This document shows positions 5,101-5,145 of a stretch of 5,145 nt of DNA, in pieces. The notes below the pieces were generated by a model. It had not been told where the DNA came from and did not search any database. It saw only the letters and a list, made by a program, of their open reading frames with translations. The DNA lies in the NCBI GenBank assembly GCA_949288405.1, contig CASEKM010000150.1:1-5145 (forward strand), read 5' to 3'. This DNA comes from an uncultured bacterium (GTDB lineage Bacteria; Bacillota; Clostridia; Oscillospirales; Oscillospiraceae). A program made the translations under genes and the position numbers. Numbering within the stretch: the first letter of the stretch is position 1; each line of letters opens with the position of its first letter.

Positions 5101-5145
5101 TTGTGAGCAACCAAAGGCCGCCCCTGTTTTTACGGGGATTTGCCG

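Larger units (their letters stand above)
4870..5145. other. Right non-coding flank upstream of the operon promoter
   Basis: No gene is supported here. The minus-strand frame open to 5110 is an upstream extension of exonuclease III across its own promoter, and the plus-strand frame at 4831-5106 has no motif or ribosome binding site. The stretch holds a TAGGRG-type hairpin (4992-5016) and a CCCCTCATCC..GGGGAAGG repeat (5051-5099). It ends in TTTGCCG, the same bases that precede the TAGG repeats at 225 and 4987. Confidence 0.6.

Noticed and set aside
4808..5110. A 101-residue N-terminal extension of exonuclease III
   Set aside because: The extension crosses the promoter, the ribosome binding site and hairpin repeats, and the family N-terminus begins exactly at MKFISWNVNG.

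Overview
The window is GC-rich and carries one minus-strand operon flanked by non-coding, hairpin-rich DNA. Strong AGGAGG-type ribosome binding sites, stop codons that overlap the next gene's Shine-Dalgarno, the protein families, and the flanking repeats (TAGGGG..CCCG hairpins, CCCCTCATCC..CCTTCCCC elements) suggest a high-GC gut Clostridia genome of the Oscillospiraceae / Flavonifractor-like type. That placement is from memory of such genomes and was not searched.

Layout, in direction of transcription (right to left): a near-consensus sigma-A promoter (4841-4869) drives (1) exodeoxyribonuclease III (4807 to 4049); (2) a class I glutamine-amidotransferase-like, peptidase C26 gamma-glutamyl hydrolase of the PuuD type (4036 to 3302); (3) a long reading frame joining a complete GrpB/UPF0157 domain to a complete pyridoxamine-5'-phosphate-oxidase-like flavoprotein (3267 to 2257); and (4) a cytoplasmic YwrD-like member of the gamma-glutamyltransferase Ntn-hydrolase superfamily (2243 to 618). 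Gaps between genes are 12, 34 and 13 nt, and no internal promoter or terminator was seen, so co-transcription is likely.

The operon mixes DNA repair with small-molecule chemistry. Genes 2 and 4 belong to families that cut gamma-glutamyl bonds, but gene 4 appears to have lost the Arg and Asp that hold the gamma-glutamyl group in classical GGT, so it may be an acylase with another substrate. Gene 3 has no stop codon between its two halves, yet it keeps a full Shine-Dalgarno and ATG for the second half. It is either a recent fusion, a dual-start gene, or two genes joined by an indel or sequencing error.

The left flank (1-617) holds no convincing gene. It has several hairpins, an exact 30-bp tandem duplication, a perfect 12-bp inverted repeat, and a 35-codon reading frame of unknown meaning. 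The right flank (4870-5145) holds another hairpin of the same TAGGGG-type family and a second repeat type. No canonical intrinsic terminator, RNA gene, CRISPR array or transposase gene was seen.
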